Below, piece by piece: positions 1 to 7,475 of a stretch of DNA of 12,996 bases. Under the pieces are notes generated by a model. It saw only the letters and a program-made list of their open reading frames with translations, did no database searches and was not told the origin of the DNA. The position numbers and the translations under genes were made by a program. This DNA comes from Bacillota bacterium (GTDB lineage Bacteria > Bacillota > Clostridia > Christensenellales > Aristaeellaceae): NCBI GenBank assembly GCA_023413135.1, contig JAEZQK010000019.1, positions 1-12,996 on the forward strand. Direction: 5' to 3'. How positions within the stretch are numbered: the first letter of the stretch is position 1; each line of letters opens with the position of its first letter.

Positions 1-76
1 GTAGGGGCGATTATGAATCGCCCGCATGTTTCGGATAGGATATGTTACTTGGCGGGCGATTCATAATCGCCCCTAC
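1..76. repeat. REPIN-like inverted doublet of GTAG-footed REP hairpins (copy 1)
   Basis: Two perfect 25-base inverted arms (1-25 and 52-76) flank a 26-base centre. Each arm is itself a small hairpin: a GTAG foot, then GGGCGATT, loop ATG, AATCGCCC. The right half ends in CTAC, the complement of the foot. A 5' GTAG foot plus a short hairpin, paired in inverted orientation, is the layout known for REP sequences and REPINs mobilised by RAYT (TnpA-REP) transposases. No such transposase is in the window. The element sits 80 bases behind the last gene of the exopolysaccharide operon, where it could also stabilise or end the transcript. A related copy is at 7476-7562. It may begin before the window edge. 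Confidence 0.8.
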
Positions 77-156
77 GGTCAATGGGCGTAGAATTTGAGG
101 TTTTCCCATCGGTCACAGACTCCGGCAGTACCCCAGCATAGATGACAAAACAAGCT

Positions 157-1008
157 TTAAACATCAAACTCCATCTGTTTTTTCGCCTTTTCCAGCAATT
201 GCAGGGAGGACGTTAGATCCGGGGTATACTCCGCAATGCCAACCCGCATTTCAACGCTTAGGCGGCGGCGCTTGCCCACATCGGTAAGCTCCAGGGCTTG
301 AATGTTTTTGCGTACCCGCTCCACCACGATTTCATGGGCCGTTACATTGGTGAAAATCAGCGTTCCCCATTGATATGGCTTGTCGTCCAAAAGGTATACG
401 GCGTCCTCCGCCCGCAATGAAGAGCTGATGACTTCGGAGATCCGGCTCACCAGCTCCTCCATGCGGGATTTGCCCAGGATATGCTCCAGTTCCCTGGGGT
501 AGCGCAGTTCCCAAATCAGCATCGTCAGGTGCATGTTGTAGCGGGTGGCGATGCGCATGTAGATGAAGCCTTCCATGTCAAAAGCCCGGAGGTTTTTGAG
601 CCCTGTATTCACATCAATGGTCGTAAGTTCCTGAATCTGCGCGTCCAGCTTGGCAAGGCTCATGTGCAGCTTGTTGGTCTGCTGCCCGAAAACGGCAATG
701 CAGCTTGAGAACATAGGCGTCCATACCACCCAGAAATAGGTGTAGTTTTCAACCGCCGTGCCGCGTGCAAGCGACATGTAGATCACATAGGACACATACC
801 CGAAAACGAGGATGATGTTGGCCACCAGCCCTGCCGTCAGCGTCGTGAAATAGGTGAAGATGGCTATGGCCACTGCCACGCACAGGATACCGACGTTGAT
901 GCCAAGATGTTCCCCATCCCCGGCGATGAATATGATCCCTACAAACATGAGGCCCAGAAGCAAAAGGAAAGCGATGTCGGTGATTGCGGAAATACGGTTC
1001 CATTTCAT
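157..1008 (-). CDS. ydaK: Membrane protein with degenerate GGDEF domain, YdaK/PssE-like c-di-GMP receptor
   Basis: A 283-residue protein with about four hydrophobic helices (roughly 8-29, 36-55, 57-80, 91-107), a short linker, and a GGDEF-fold domain from about residue 128. The domain opens with a recognisable TGLKNLRAF segment (135-143). The catalytic GGDEF loop is replaced by DDKPY (208-212), so cyclase activity is not expected. An intact RxxD inhibitory site, RAED (199-202), lies exactly five residues before it. In B. subtilis YdaK and Listeria PssE, such degenerate GGDEF membrane proteins bind c-di-GMP and activate the neighbouring synthase; the same role is inferred here. It is the last gene of the operon, two bases after ydaN. 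Its ribosome site AGGAGG (1017-1022) lies inside the final codons of ydaN, eight bases before the ATG, which suggests translational coupling. The family assignment is firm; the receptor role is inferred. Confidence 0.82.
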   Translation of the reverse strand: MKWNRISAITDIAFLLLLGLMFVGIIFIAGDGEHLGINVGILCVAVAIAIFTYFTTLTAGLVANIILVFGYVSYVIYMSLARGTAVENYTYFWVVWTPMFSSCIAVFGQQTNKLHMSLAKLDAQIQELTTIDVNTGLKNLRAFDMEGFIYMRIATRYNMHLTMLIWELRYPRELEHILGKSRMEELVSRISEVISSSLRAEDAVYLLDDKPYQWGTLIFTNVTAHEIVVERVRKNIQALELTDVGKRRRLSVEMRVGIAEYTPDLTSSLQLLEKAKKQMEFDV

Positions 1009-1010
1009 GT

Positions 1011-3074
1011 TTACTTCCTCCTTTTGTGTTTCATCATCATCATGCTGAAGGCAAACAGCGTAAGCAATAGCACGCCTCCGCCGGCTAGGCTCAATCCCAG
1101 CACGTCCTGGCGCTCAAGCGCCCTCCATGCGGCGGGTGCCACAGCCGCGTTGTCCATTTTAAAACGGAAGGAGTGGGCGGCTTCGTTATCCGCCACAAAG
1201 CCGTCGCCATACACCTTCCATATGCCTTCCACGCTGCCCAAATAGGGCAGGGACTTGAGCATGGCCTCGTCGCTGACGCCGCTTATGATCAGCAGCGCGC
1301 GCCTTTGCCCGCTTAAAGGGGAATACAATAGCTGCACGCTGCTAAGGCCGGCGCCGTAGCCGGGTTCGATGAGCATCTTTTCGTTGGATTCGATGGTCGT
1401 CCCATCCCGGCTGAACTTGAAAAACAATTCCTGGTTATGGTCCATGGCGATCTGGTTGACGCCGTACCTGCCGATGGCAATAACGTTGGCGGCGGGCAGG
1501 GTTCCCTTGCTTACGCCGCGGAGAACCTGCAATGAACCCGAGTTATCCGTAACGTAGCGGCCCATGGCCAGCATCAAACGCCTGAGCATCTCATAATCGG
1601 CGCCGGTGGGCTGGGCGGGCAGTACCACCGCCACTTCATTGAGCCTGCCGTCCAAAACAAAGGGGCTGGGATAATTTTCAAAGAGCAGGCCCTGCACGTC
1701 CACTGAATTGAGTTTCAGCATGCTTTCGCTGGAAATGTATGCCCAGGGCGTCTCCTCCTGACGCAGGGTGCACCAGAGATCCTTGATTTCCAGGTCAAAA
1801 GCGACCCGCACGGAAAAGCTGCCGGACACTTTTATATCCGTGGGGATGGATAGCTCCAGGCTGTCACCCTTTGCTTTTTCTATGGATAGCTTTTTGCTGC
1901 CGATGGGGTTTTCATTGATATACACCGTTACCAGGGAACGGTCGAAATCCAGGTTTTCCGCATAGCGGAACACAAGGCGTATTTGGCTTTCGTTAGCCAG
2001 CGCGCGGTTTTCGGGAAACGGAATGTAGAAGCTGGCGTTTTGCCGGAACACACCCTTTACGTATGCGCCGCTATCCGTAAGCGGCTTGTATGTCTCCACC
2101 CGGGCGGCGGGGGCGAGCACATTGCTGTCCTTGTCCAGGCCGGCCCATGTATTTTGCAGCTGTGCCATGTAGGAGGCGTTGCCAAGGAGCCTTCCCAGGG
2201 TTGCCATGGCAGCATCGTCGGCGCCGATGGCGGCCAGTACATAACGGTCCTCGCGGCTTAACAGCACAAGGGCGATACCCGTCTGCGCGGCCTGTGATTG
2301 CTCAGGTGTAAGGGAGGCAAAAACATCGCCCGCCAGCTGGTCGTAGCGGGAGATGTAAATCTGATAAGGATCCCGAAACAGTACATCACCCAGGTGATCT
2401 ATTGCAAGGCCGATCTCCTCATAAAACAGCGGGGCATTGTTTGAAATGCCGGCCATGGCCATGGCGGCGCAGGACAAGGTGGATTCGCAGGCATCCCCGC
2501 CTATGACAAAAGCGCTTTGCTTATTGGATAGGGCATCCATGCTTGTAAACTGCTTGTACAGCGCAGCGGCGCTGCCGACGACCGCTAAGGGCCGGTAGGC
2601 CATGGAAACGGTGGAATCTTTGAAAACGTTCATCCAGTTGGCCCGGGATACGTCGTCCACACATGGCTCTAGATCGTTGGTGCGGATATAGGTTTCCACG
2701 GTCAGGTAGTTGACGCCATCCTTAATGGTTTCGGGCGGCAGCGTAATTGATTCCCGCTGCTTTGCGCCATCGGATGAGGGGACGAGGGCGGAGTATACCT
2801 TTTGCCCGTTTACCGATACGGTATAGGTGGAGTATTCTGCGATAGCAAGCTGCGTGACATTGTAACTCATGGTGAACACCGCCTGCTCCACCGCCCAGTC
2901 CCCGGCAAAAAAGCTCTCGGTAAAGCTGGCAAACAGGCCGGTCAAAGCATGATCCGCAGAAAAGGATTGTTCAAAAAAATAGGATTGCAGGGGAAGGGCA
3001 TATGCTGTGGCAACCGGCGCTGCCAGCATTGCCAGCAGCACAAGCGCGATACCACATTTGCGCACATGCTTCAT
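1011..3074 (-). CDS. ydaN: BcsB-like exopolysaccharide synthase periphery protein (YdaN-like)
   Basis: A 687-residue exported protein. It has a signal peptide (about 1-26, with a cleavage-like ATAYA), a long extracytoplasmic region and one C-terminal membrane helix (about 658-680) followed by a basic tail (KHKRRK). The early segment SVNGQKV (87-93), the LTVET stretch and EPCVDDVSRANW (136-147) match the BcsB family, whose members sit outside the membrane next to a BcsA-type synthase and guide the nascent glycan. Paired with the preceding family 2 glycosyltransferase it corresponds to YdaM/YdaN of B. subtilis. The chosen ATG at 3074 has GGAGAGG at a suitable distance and lies two bases after the TAG of the glycosyltransferase gene. 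An in-frame upstream ATG at 3101 would place nine residues before the signal peptide and overlap the neighbour, so it is less likely. The polysaccharide made cannot be told from the sequence. Confidence 0.85.
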   Translation of the reverse strand: MKHVRKCGIALVLLAMLAAPVATAYALPLQSYFFEQSFSADHALTGLFASFTESFFAGDWAVEQAVFTMSYNVTQLAIAEYSTYTVSVNGQKVYSALVPSSDGAKQRESITLPPETIKDGVNYLTVETYIRTNDLEPCVDDVSRANWMNVFKDSTVSMAYRPLAVVGSAAALYKQFTSMDALSNKQSAFVIGGDACESTLSCAAMAMAGISNNAPLFYEEIGLAIDHLGDVLFRDPYQIYISRYDQLAGDVFASLTPEQSQAAQTGIALVLLSREDRYVLAAIGADDAAMATLGRLLGNASYMAQLQNTWAGLDKDSNVLAPAARVETYKPLTDSGAYVKGVFRQNASFYIPFPENRALANESQIRLVFRYAENLDFDRSLVTVYINENPIGSKKLSIEKAKGDSLELSIPTDIKVSGSFSVRVAFDLEIKDLWCTLRQEETPWAYISSESMLKLNSVDVQGLLFENYPSPFVLDGRLNEVAVVLPAQPTGADYEMLRRLMLAMGRYVTDNSGSLQVLRGVSKGTLPAANVIAIGRYGVNQIAMDHNQELFFKFSRDGTTIESNEKMLIEPGYGAGLSSVQLLYSPLSGQRRALLIISGVSDEAMLKSLPYLGSVEGIWKVYGDGFVADNEAAHSFRFKMDNAAVAPAAWRALERQDVLGLSLAGGGVLLLTLFAFSMMMMKHKRRK

Positions 3075-3076
3075 CG

Positions 3077-4324
3077 CTAAAACCTCTCCGTCTTGTACCA
3101 TTTTGTTTCCCGGCTAAACAGCACATCGGTAAAATACTTGTAGAGGCCATAGGCGGCGACAACCATCCACAGCTTGGAGTAGGTGAAGTACATCAGCACG
3201 ATCACGTTCAGGTTGGATAGGTTCAGTTCGCCCTTTTCCGTACTGATGGTCACGTACGTCCCCAGTATGAACAGCAGGATCGCCAGAAACCACAGAAGAT
3301 TGCTGAACCCCGCCAGCGTGGTGTGCGCCCAGCCCACCGCATAGAGCAAAAGCACGCTGTCGGATATGATCAGGGAGGTCAAAAGCAAAAAGTAGATGGA
3401 GAGGAAATACAGGATGTCGAAGCGTATCTTTTTGGCTTTCGGCTTTACTAAAAGCGGAAGGTTTTTGATGATGACATATATATTGCCCTTGACCCAGCGG
3501 GTGCGCTGCCTGAACCAAACCTTCAGCGTTTGCGGCTCCTGCTCCCAGGTGACCGCGCTGGGAAGGAATTTAATGCGGTAGCCCATCATGTAAATGCGGA
3601 AGCTGATCTCCGTATCCTCGGCAATGGCCCTGGTATCCCAGCCGCCGATGGCTTCGATGATGGACCGGCGGATGATAAAGTTGGTGCCGGGAATGGTGCA
3701 CAGGCCAAACAGGTGCCACCGCCCCGCCTGGGCCATCCATTGAAACGCCAGCGTCTCAATGTTGATGAACCTGGTGAGCAGGTTTGCGCTTTTGTTTCGG
3801 GTGCGGAACTTGCCGATCACGGCCCCCAGGGTATCATCCTGAGTCATTGCCCCGACCAGCATGCTTAAAGCCCCGCGCTCCGGCGTGTTGTCGGCATCGT
3901 AGATCACGATGTACTCGCCGTGGCACCTTTGAAAGCCGATGTTCAGCGCGTTGGATTTTCCCTTGCCGCCCGTAATCTTGTCGGTATTGATGACGACAAG
4001 GTTTTGGGCGTTCAATTCCTGCCTGAGACCGTCAAGCAGTCCGGCGCTGTTGTCGGTGGAATTGTCGTTGATGATGATCACTTCATAGCGGTCCTTGGGG
4101 TAATCGAAGGAGAGCAATGCCCTCACGGTCTGCACGATCACCTTGCCCTCGTTGTGTGCCGGGACCATGATGGAAACCATGGGGAAATCTTTGAGAACAG
4201 GCGGCGGCTGTCTTTCGCATTTGAGGTAATAGCGGTATCCTGCCACGGTCAATACCACATTCACCAGCAGCAAAAGCCATATGAAGATCAGGGCCACCAG
4301 CATCAAGCCATCCAGTACGTTCAT
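3077..4324 (-). CDS. ydaM: Processive family 2 glycosyltransferase, YdaM/PssC-like exopolysaccharide synthase
   Basis: A 415-residue membrane glycosyltransferase. One N-terminal helix (about 7-30) precedes a GT2 domain with the expected landmarks: VPAHNE (54-59), NDNSTD (86-91), the DAD metal/UDP-sugar motif (143-145), the acceptor-site AEDTE (235-239) and QRTRW (273-277), the QxxRW motif of processive synthases. About four further helices (roughly 305-395) would form the translocation channel. There is no PilZ domain, so c-di-GMP control would need a separate protein; the degenerate GGDEF protein at the operon end fits. It should polymerise a nucleotide-sugar at the inner membrane face and export the chain. 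Listeria PssC makes a poly-ManNAc based glycan, but the substrate here is unknown. The ATG lies 12 bases after the upstream stop with a modest AAAGGG site. Confidence 0.9.
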   Translation of the reverse strand: MNVLDGLMLVALIFIWLLLLVNVVLTVAGYRYYLKCERQPPPVLKDFPMVSIMVPAHNEGKVIVQTVRALLSFDYPKDRYEVIIINDNSTDNSAGLLDGLRQELNAQNLVVINTDKITGGKGKSNALNIGFQRCHGEYIVIYDADNTPERGALSMLVGAMTQDDTLGAVIGKFRTRNKSANLLTRFINIETLAFQWMAQAGRWHLFGLCTIPGTNFIIRRSIIEAIGGWDTRAIAEDTEISFRIYMMGYRIKFLPSAVTWEQEPQTLKVWFRQRTRWVKGNIYVIIKNLPLLVKPKAKKIRFDILYFLSIYFLLLTSLIISDSVLLLYAVGWAHTTLAGFSNLLWFLAILLFILGTYVTISTEKGELNLSNLNVIVLMYFTYSKLWMVVAAYGLYKYFTDVLFSRETKWYKTERF

Positions 4325-4336
4325 AGCGGAGCCCTT

Positions 4337-5599
4337 TCACCTGTAGAATTTGCGCCGGTATAAAAAGTATCCGCCTGTCAAGAGGCCGGAGAAAACCATC
4401 AGGCTGATCAGCACGATCACCAGAAGCGTTCGATTCCCGGCGGAAAAGAAGCGGTTGAAACTCGTTTCCACCTCTTCCCGGTAGGCAAATTGAACGAAAA
4501 TCGGCTGCTCATTGTAGATAAATGGGCTGCCGGTCACCATCCTTTGAAGGCTTGAAATGGCCACCCATTTTTTTGTGATCATCGCAAGCGCCTGATCAAA
4601 CTCCCCGGGCGTTTTGGCAATAGGCAGGACGACCGCAACATCCATGGGCAAGGGCCCGAAGGGGACATCATCATTGGACAGATTGGAAAAGCCGTTAAGG
4701 GTGACAGGGTAAGGGGAAACGATTCCGTTTGCCAAAACAATTCCCTGCTGCTCAAACGATGCGCGGGCGCGGCTTAGCCTTTCACCGGTGCTTTCCATTT
4801 CGCCCTCCGCCGCGCGGATGACAGGGTCATGCATCGTAACCGCGCCGCCCCTGGATTGGATATACCGAAGCACCTGTGTATAGCGCAGGTATGCGGGATA
4901 ATCCAGGTTGTCATATACGGGCATGGCGCTGACGGTAAAGGGATAGCCCCGGGCATACAGTTCATCCGCCATGTGGCAGAGCATGCCCAGGTCGGAAAAA
5001 GGATACACTTCGTCAATAAGCAAAAACAGGCGGCCCTGTTCCGGGTCACCTAAAAGCTGCCTGGCGGTAAGGCCAAGGGCCAGCGGCTGTATATCATCCT
5101 GATCATAATTTGGCATGTAGGCTACGGAACCCTGGATGACGCTATAGGGAAAGCTGCCGCGCAGGGGAAACTCCATTTCTCCCACTGCTGTGCCCGCATA
5201 TTCCGTGATCAAAAAAGCCTGATCTTCAAAATGAACGGGGGATTGGAGCTTTCCTACATGCAAAATGCCTCCCAGGCCGCTAGCGGTTTGAACCTTTATC
5301 CCGTCCGCCGGGAGCGTCTGCGGCCCTACGCACAATACCGGAATCCCGGCATCAAGGCCGTCCCCAATAGGCTTACGTGCTGTGGTCACCAGCAGCCTGC
5401 AGCCGGCAAGGGAATCTGCGCTGTATTTTTCTTCGGCGATTGTTTTTACCTGATACCCGCAGGCAGACAAAACGCTCGTGATGGACTCGCGTTCGTTTTC
5501 CAGGCGGTATACCAGCAGAACAGGCTGCCCGGCACCATGGGCCGCAAGCGGCAATACCAGCAAGATAACCATTGCCGTTGCCAAGAGAAACATTTTCAC
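4337..5599 (-). CDS. ydaL: DUF2334 membrane-anchored polysaccharide deacetylase-like protein (YdaL-like)
   Basis: A 420-residue protein with a signal peptide (about 1-23), an extracytoplasmic body and a C-terminal helix (about 391-413) followed by basic residues (RRKFYR). The central block LLIDEVYPFSDL (193-204), followed by the AMPVYDN region, is typical of DUF2334, a relative of the polysaccharide deacetylase fold. The acidic pair D196/E197 is in the place of the metal-binding aspartate. The later TMHDPV (255-260) keeps one histidine but not the HG-x-x-H pair usual for active relatives, so catalysis is uncertain. It precedes the synthase and periphery genes as YdaL does in B. subtilis and probably acts on the exported glycan. 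The start is GTG at 5599, preceded by GAGGGGGA; an ATG two codons later is possible. Confidence 0.8.
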   Translation of the reverse strand: MKMFLLATAMVILLVLPLAAHGAGQPVLLVYRLENERESITSVLSACGYQVKTIAEEKYSADSLAGCRLLVTTARKPIGDGLDAGIPVLCVGPQTLPADGIKVQTASGLGGILHVGKLQSPVHFEDQAFLITEYAGTAVGEMEFPLRGSFPYSVIQGSVAYMPNYDQDDIQPLALGLTARQLLGDPEQGRLFLLIDEVYPFSDLGMLCHMADELYARGYPFTVSAMPVYDNLDYPAYLRYTQVLRYIQSRGGAVTMHDPVIRAAEGEMESTGERLSRARASFEQQGIVLANGIVSPYPVTLNGFSNLSNDDVPFGPLPMDVAVVLPIAKTPGEFDQALAMITKKWVAISSLQRMVTGSPFIYNEQPIFVQFAYREEVETSFNRFFSAGNRTLLVIVLISLMVFSGLLTGGYFLYRRKFYR

Positions 5600-5687
5600 T
5601 CCGGTAACTTCCCCCTCGGCGAGGAGAATTAAATCGCCTGTCAGAATACCTTGCCCGATTCATGCACCGGCAATGCCATGGGATGCT

Positions 5688-7148
5688 TCATGATGCCACC
5701 GCCTGTGCAGGCTTCGCCGCTTTTTCCACCGCCTTGTGCTTTAAAACGCTGAGCCTTGTGAGCTCGGCGGAAATCAAAACAAAGGTGGATACGTCAAAGG
5801 CCACATTGTACAAAAACATGTGTTTGGCCAGGTCCGCGTCGCCGGCGCCGATAATGGATACGGCAATCTGGGAAAGACCCATCGTAAGCACAAACGCAAG
5901 GATCATCATGCGCTGCCTGTCTTTAAAGCTTACCGCCAGCACGCCCGCAAAAAACAGCAGGATAAAGCCAACCGTTTTTGGGACCCATGCCTTCTTCATG
6001 GCGCTGTACAAGGAAAAGAAACCTGTCTGCGCTCCCGGCGCCTTTCCTGCGCTTTTTTCATAATTGCCGATGGACTCGGGGCGGATGGAATGTAAGCTCT
6101 TTGCCGCCTCGTTCAGCATGGCAATCAATTGGCCTGGATGCAGCGCATAGTATTTGGCAATGGATACAAAGCCATACTTGCCGTAAAAATCTTCTTTCAG
6201 CATGGGGTTCTGAACGTCAATGACCGGGTTTCGGTCATAGTAAATGGTTTGATCCAGGAGGGCGTATTGGGGGTTGATATCAAAATCCTCCAGCGCTTTT
6301 TCGGGATTTTCGGAGGTCATGAGCACCCCACGGGTCATGGCGTGGTAGGCGTTGATCTCCACAAATTCCTGGGGGATCAGCACGTACATCAGCACACCGG
6401 CAGCGGCCAATACGGCGGCGCACCCGCGTTTCAGCCATTTCCTGCTGATTTTCCTGGAGGAGGTTTTTTTGGATGTTTTCAGGAACAGGCATAGCACGCC
6501 CAGCAGTACGCCCAGGGGTGCAAACTGCTGCTTGGAGCATGTTAGGATCAGGCTGCTTAACGTGAAAAAGATCAAAAGCCATGATTTCTTGCCCCAGCCT
6601 GCGGAAAGCAGCAATGCGCAGGCAATGGCGGCAAGAAAGCTGACATAGGCCAATCCCTCCGCGTAGAAGGAGTTGAAATATACCAAGTATCCCGCATCCG
6701 CAAAAATGAACACGGCAAGCAACGCGATTAGGTAAGCCCAATAACCTTTTGCCCGCAAGGTGGCATATTTGGTCAGGAGATAAACGGCTGCAACGCAATA
6801 AAGCGACAGGATCGCCGCCTGAAAGCGGATGTCAAAGATGTTGTCCTGCCCGGTGAACAGCTTGTTCAGCATAATGGCCAGCCGGATGAGCGGCGTCTGC
6901 GCCGATTGAAAGCCGGAGCCAAACTCATTGTAATACTGGTATAAACCGTAATCCTTCCGAAAAAAGCTGAAATACTGGTCATTCTCGTACCGGTCAAGCT
7001 TATACAGCCCATTGCCAACCATGATGCGGTAAAAGTCACCGTTGTCCGCCATGCCGGCCACGGGCGACGTGAAAAGCAGGCCTAGCAAAAGGATGCCGGT
7101 CAATAATGCGGCCAGCAATGATGGCGACGGCAGTTTCAAGCGTCCCAT
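5688..7148 (-). CDS. Polytopic GT-C-like membrane glycosyltransferase, first gene of the exopolysaccharide operon
   Basis: A 486-residue integral membrane protein with many hydrophobic helices. The first extracytoplasmic loop carries DNGDF (35-39), like the acidic loop motif of GT-C fold, lipid-sugar dependent glycosyltransferases, and YFNSFYAEG (157-165) follows later. A soluble extracytoplasmic stretch (roughly 260-370) lies between two helix groups, and the tail is alanine/lysine-rich. Its family is not firmly recognised; the motifs recall WsfD-type hexose transferases, as a guess. A job adding a side sugar to the polymer is inferred from its place at the head of the yda-like operon. Start choice: ATG at 7148 has AAAGGGGG eight bases upstream, while a GTG at 7166 lacks a ribosome site. 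A strong promoter sits about 50 bases upstream. An 88-base gap with no clear signal separates it from ydaL. Confidence 0.72.
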   Translation of the reverse strand: MGRLKLPSPSLLAALLTGILLLGLLFTSPVAGMADNGDFYRIMVGNGLYKLDRYENDQYFSFFRKDYGLYQYYNEFGSGFQSAQTPLIRLAIMLNKLFTGQDNIFDIRFQAAILSLYCVAAVYLLTKYATLRAKGYWAYLIALLAVFIFADAGYLVYFNSFYAEGLAYVSFLAAIACALLLSAGWGKKSWLLIFFTLSSLILTCSKQQFAPLGVLLGVLCLFLKTSKKTSSRKISRKWLKRGCAAVLAAAGVLMYVLIPQEFVEINAYHAMTRGVLMTSENPEKALEDFDINPQYALLDQTIYYDRNPVIDVQNPMLKEDFYGKYGFVSIAKYYALHPGQLIAMLNEAAKSLHSIRPESIGNYEKSAGKAPGAQTGFFSLYSAMKKAWVPKTVGFILLFFAGVLAVSFKDRQRMMILAFVLTMGLSQIAVSIIGAGDADLAKHMFLYNVAFDVSTFVLISAELTRLSVLKHKAVEKAAKPAQAVAS

Positions 7149-7199
7149 ACCCCTTCCCCCTTTCACGTCTGGCTTGATGCAGTCATTCGTCAGAGGCTC

Positions 7200-7228
7200 A
7201 TTATATAGATCGAACGAAGATTAATCAA
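7200..7228 (-). promoter_or_regulatory. Sigma-A type promoter for the exopolysaccharide operon
   Basis: Read on the minus strand, TTGATT (7228-7223) is followed after exactly 17 bases by TATAAT (7205-7200). Transcription would start near 7193, giving a leader of about 45 bases before the ATG at 7148. That is too short for a c-di-GMP riboswitch, which supports control at the protein level. Confidence 0.72.
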
Positions 7229-7299
7229 TGTAAATTCATCACAATGCAGGAATGTGGTTCCGCTTTCATAAACGGCCCTGGCTCTTCCGTGTACGGCAC

Positions 7300-7328
7300 T
7301 TGTAAATTGCGCTTTCTGTGTGTATAAT
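7300..7328 (+). promoter_or_regulatory. Sigma-A type promoter reading toward murA
   Basis: TTGTAA (7300-7305), a 17-base spacer and a perfect TATAAT (7323-7328). The predicted start near 7335 gives an unusually long leader of about 330 bases before murA, holding folded segments and a REPIN-like repeat. It is divergent from the promoter at 7200-7228, with about 70 bases between the two -35 elements. Confidence 0.65.
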
Positions 7329-7348
7329 AAATCGTATGCTCTGTGTCA

Positions 7349-7427
7349 TGGACCATGGGATGTATTGGATGGCCTTTAAAAAGGCAAACAATACATCCCT
7401 TGCCAGGTTTGGCAAGTGCTCCGTCCA
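7349..7427 (+). other. Candidate structured leader RNA: two hairpins closed by a short stem
   Basis: Directly behind the predicted murA transcription start, three nested pairings can be drawn. A closing stem joins TGGAC (7349-7353) and GTCCA (7423-7427). A perfect 11-base stem, GGGATGTATTG (7357-7367) with 7389-7399, continues through an internal loop into GCCTT/AAGGC (7372-7376 with 7381-7385). A second hairpin, CTTGCCA (7399-7405) with TGGCAAG (7410-7416), has a four-base loop. No known riboswitch or T-box consensus is recognised, and no T-run follows, so it is not a simple terminator. It could be a regulatory leader, a small RNA or a short repeat. Confidence 0.4.
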
Positions 7428-7475
7428 CTACAGAACTTGCAAATTAATCCCCGGCAGATAAACCAATAAACAAAC

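Noticed and set aside
1..76. CRISPR or insertion-sequence end
   Set aside because: There are no regularly spaced repeats, no transposase and no target duplication visible; the GTAG-footed double hairpin fits a REP doublet better.
3074..3101. Upstream ATG start for ydaN at 3101
   Set aside because: It would add nine residues before a normal signal peptide and overlap the preceding gene; ATG at 3074 has the better ribosome site and position.
7148..7166. GTG start at 7166 for the first operon gene
   Set aside because: No ribosome site lies before it, whereas AAAGGGGG is well placed for the ATG at 7148.
7149..7199. c-di-GMP riboswitch ahead of the exopolysaccharide operon
   Set aside because: The predicted leader is only about 45 bases and contains no riboswitch-like fold.
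7225..7428. Minus-strand 67-codon reading frame in the divergent intergenic region
   Set aside because: It begins with GTG without a ribosome site, covers the murA promoter and the folded leader, and has no recognisable protein features.
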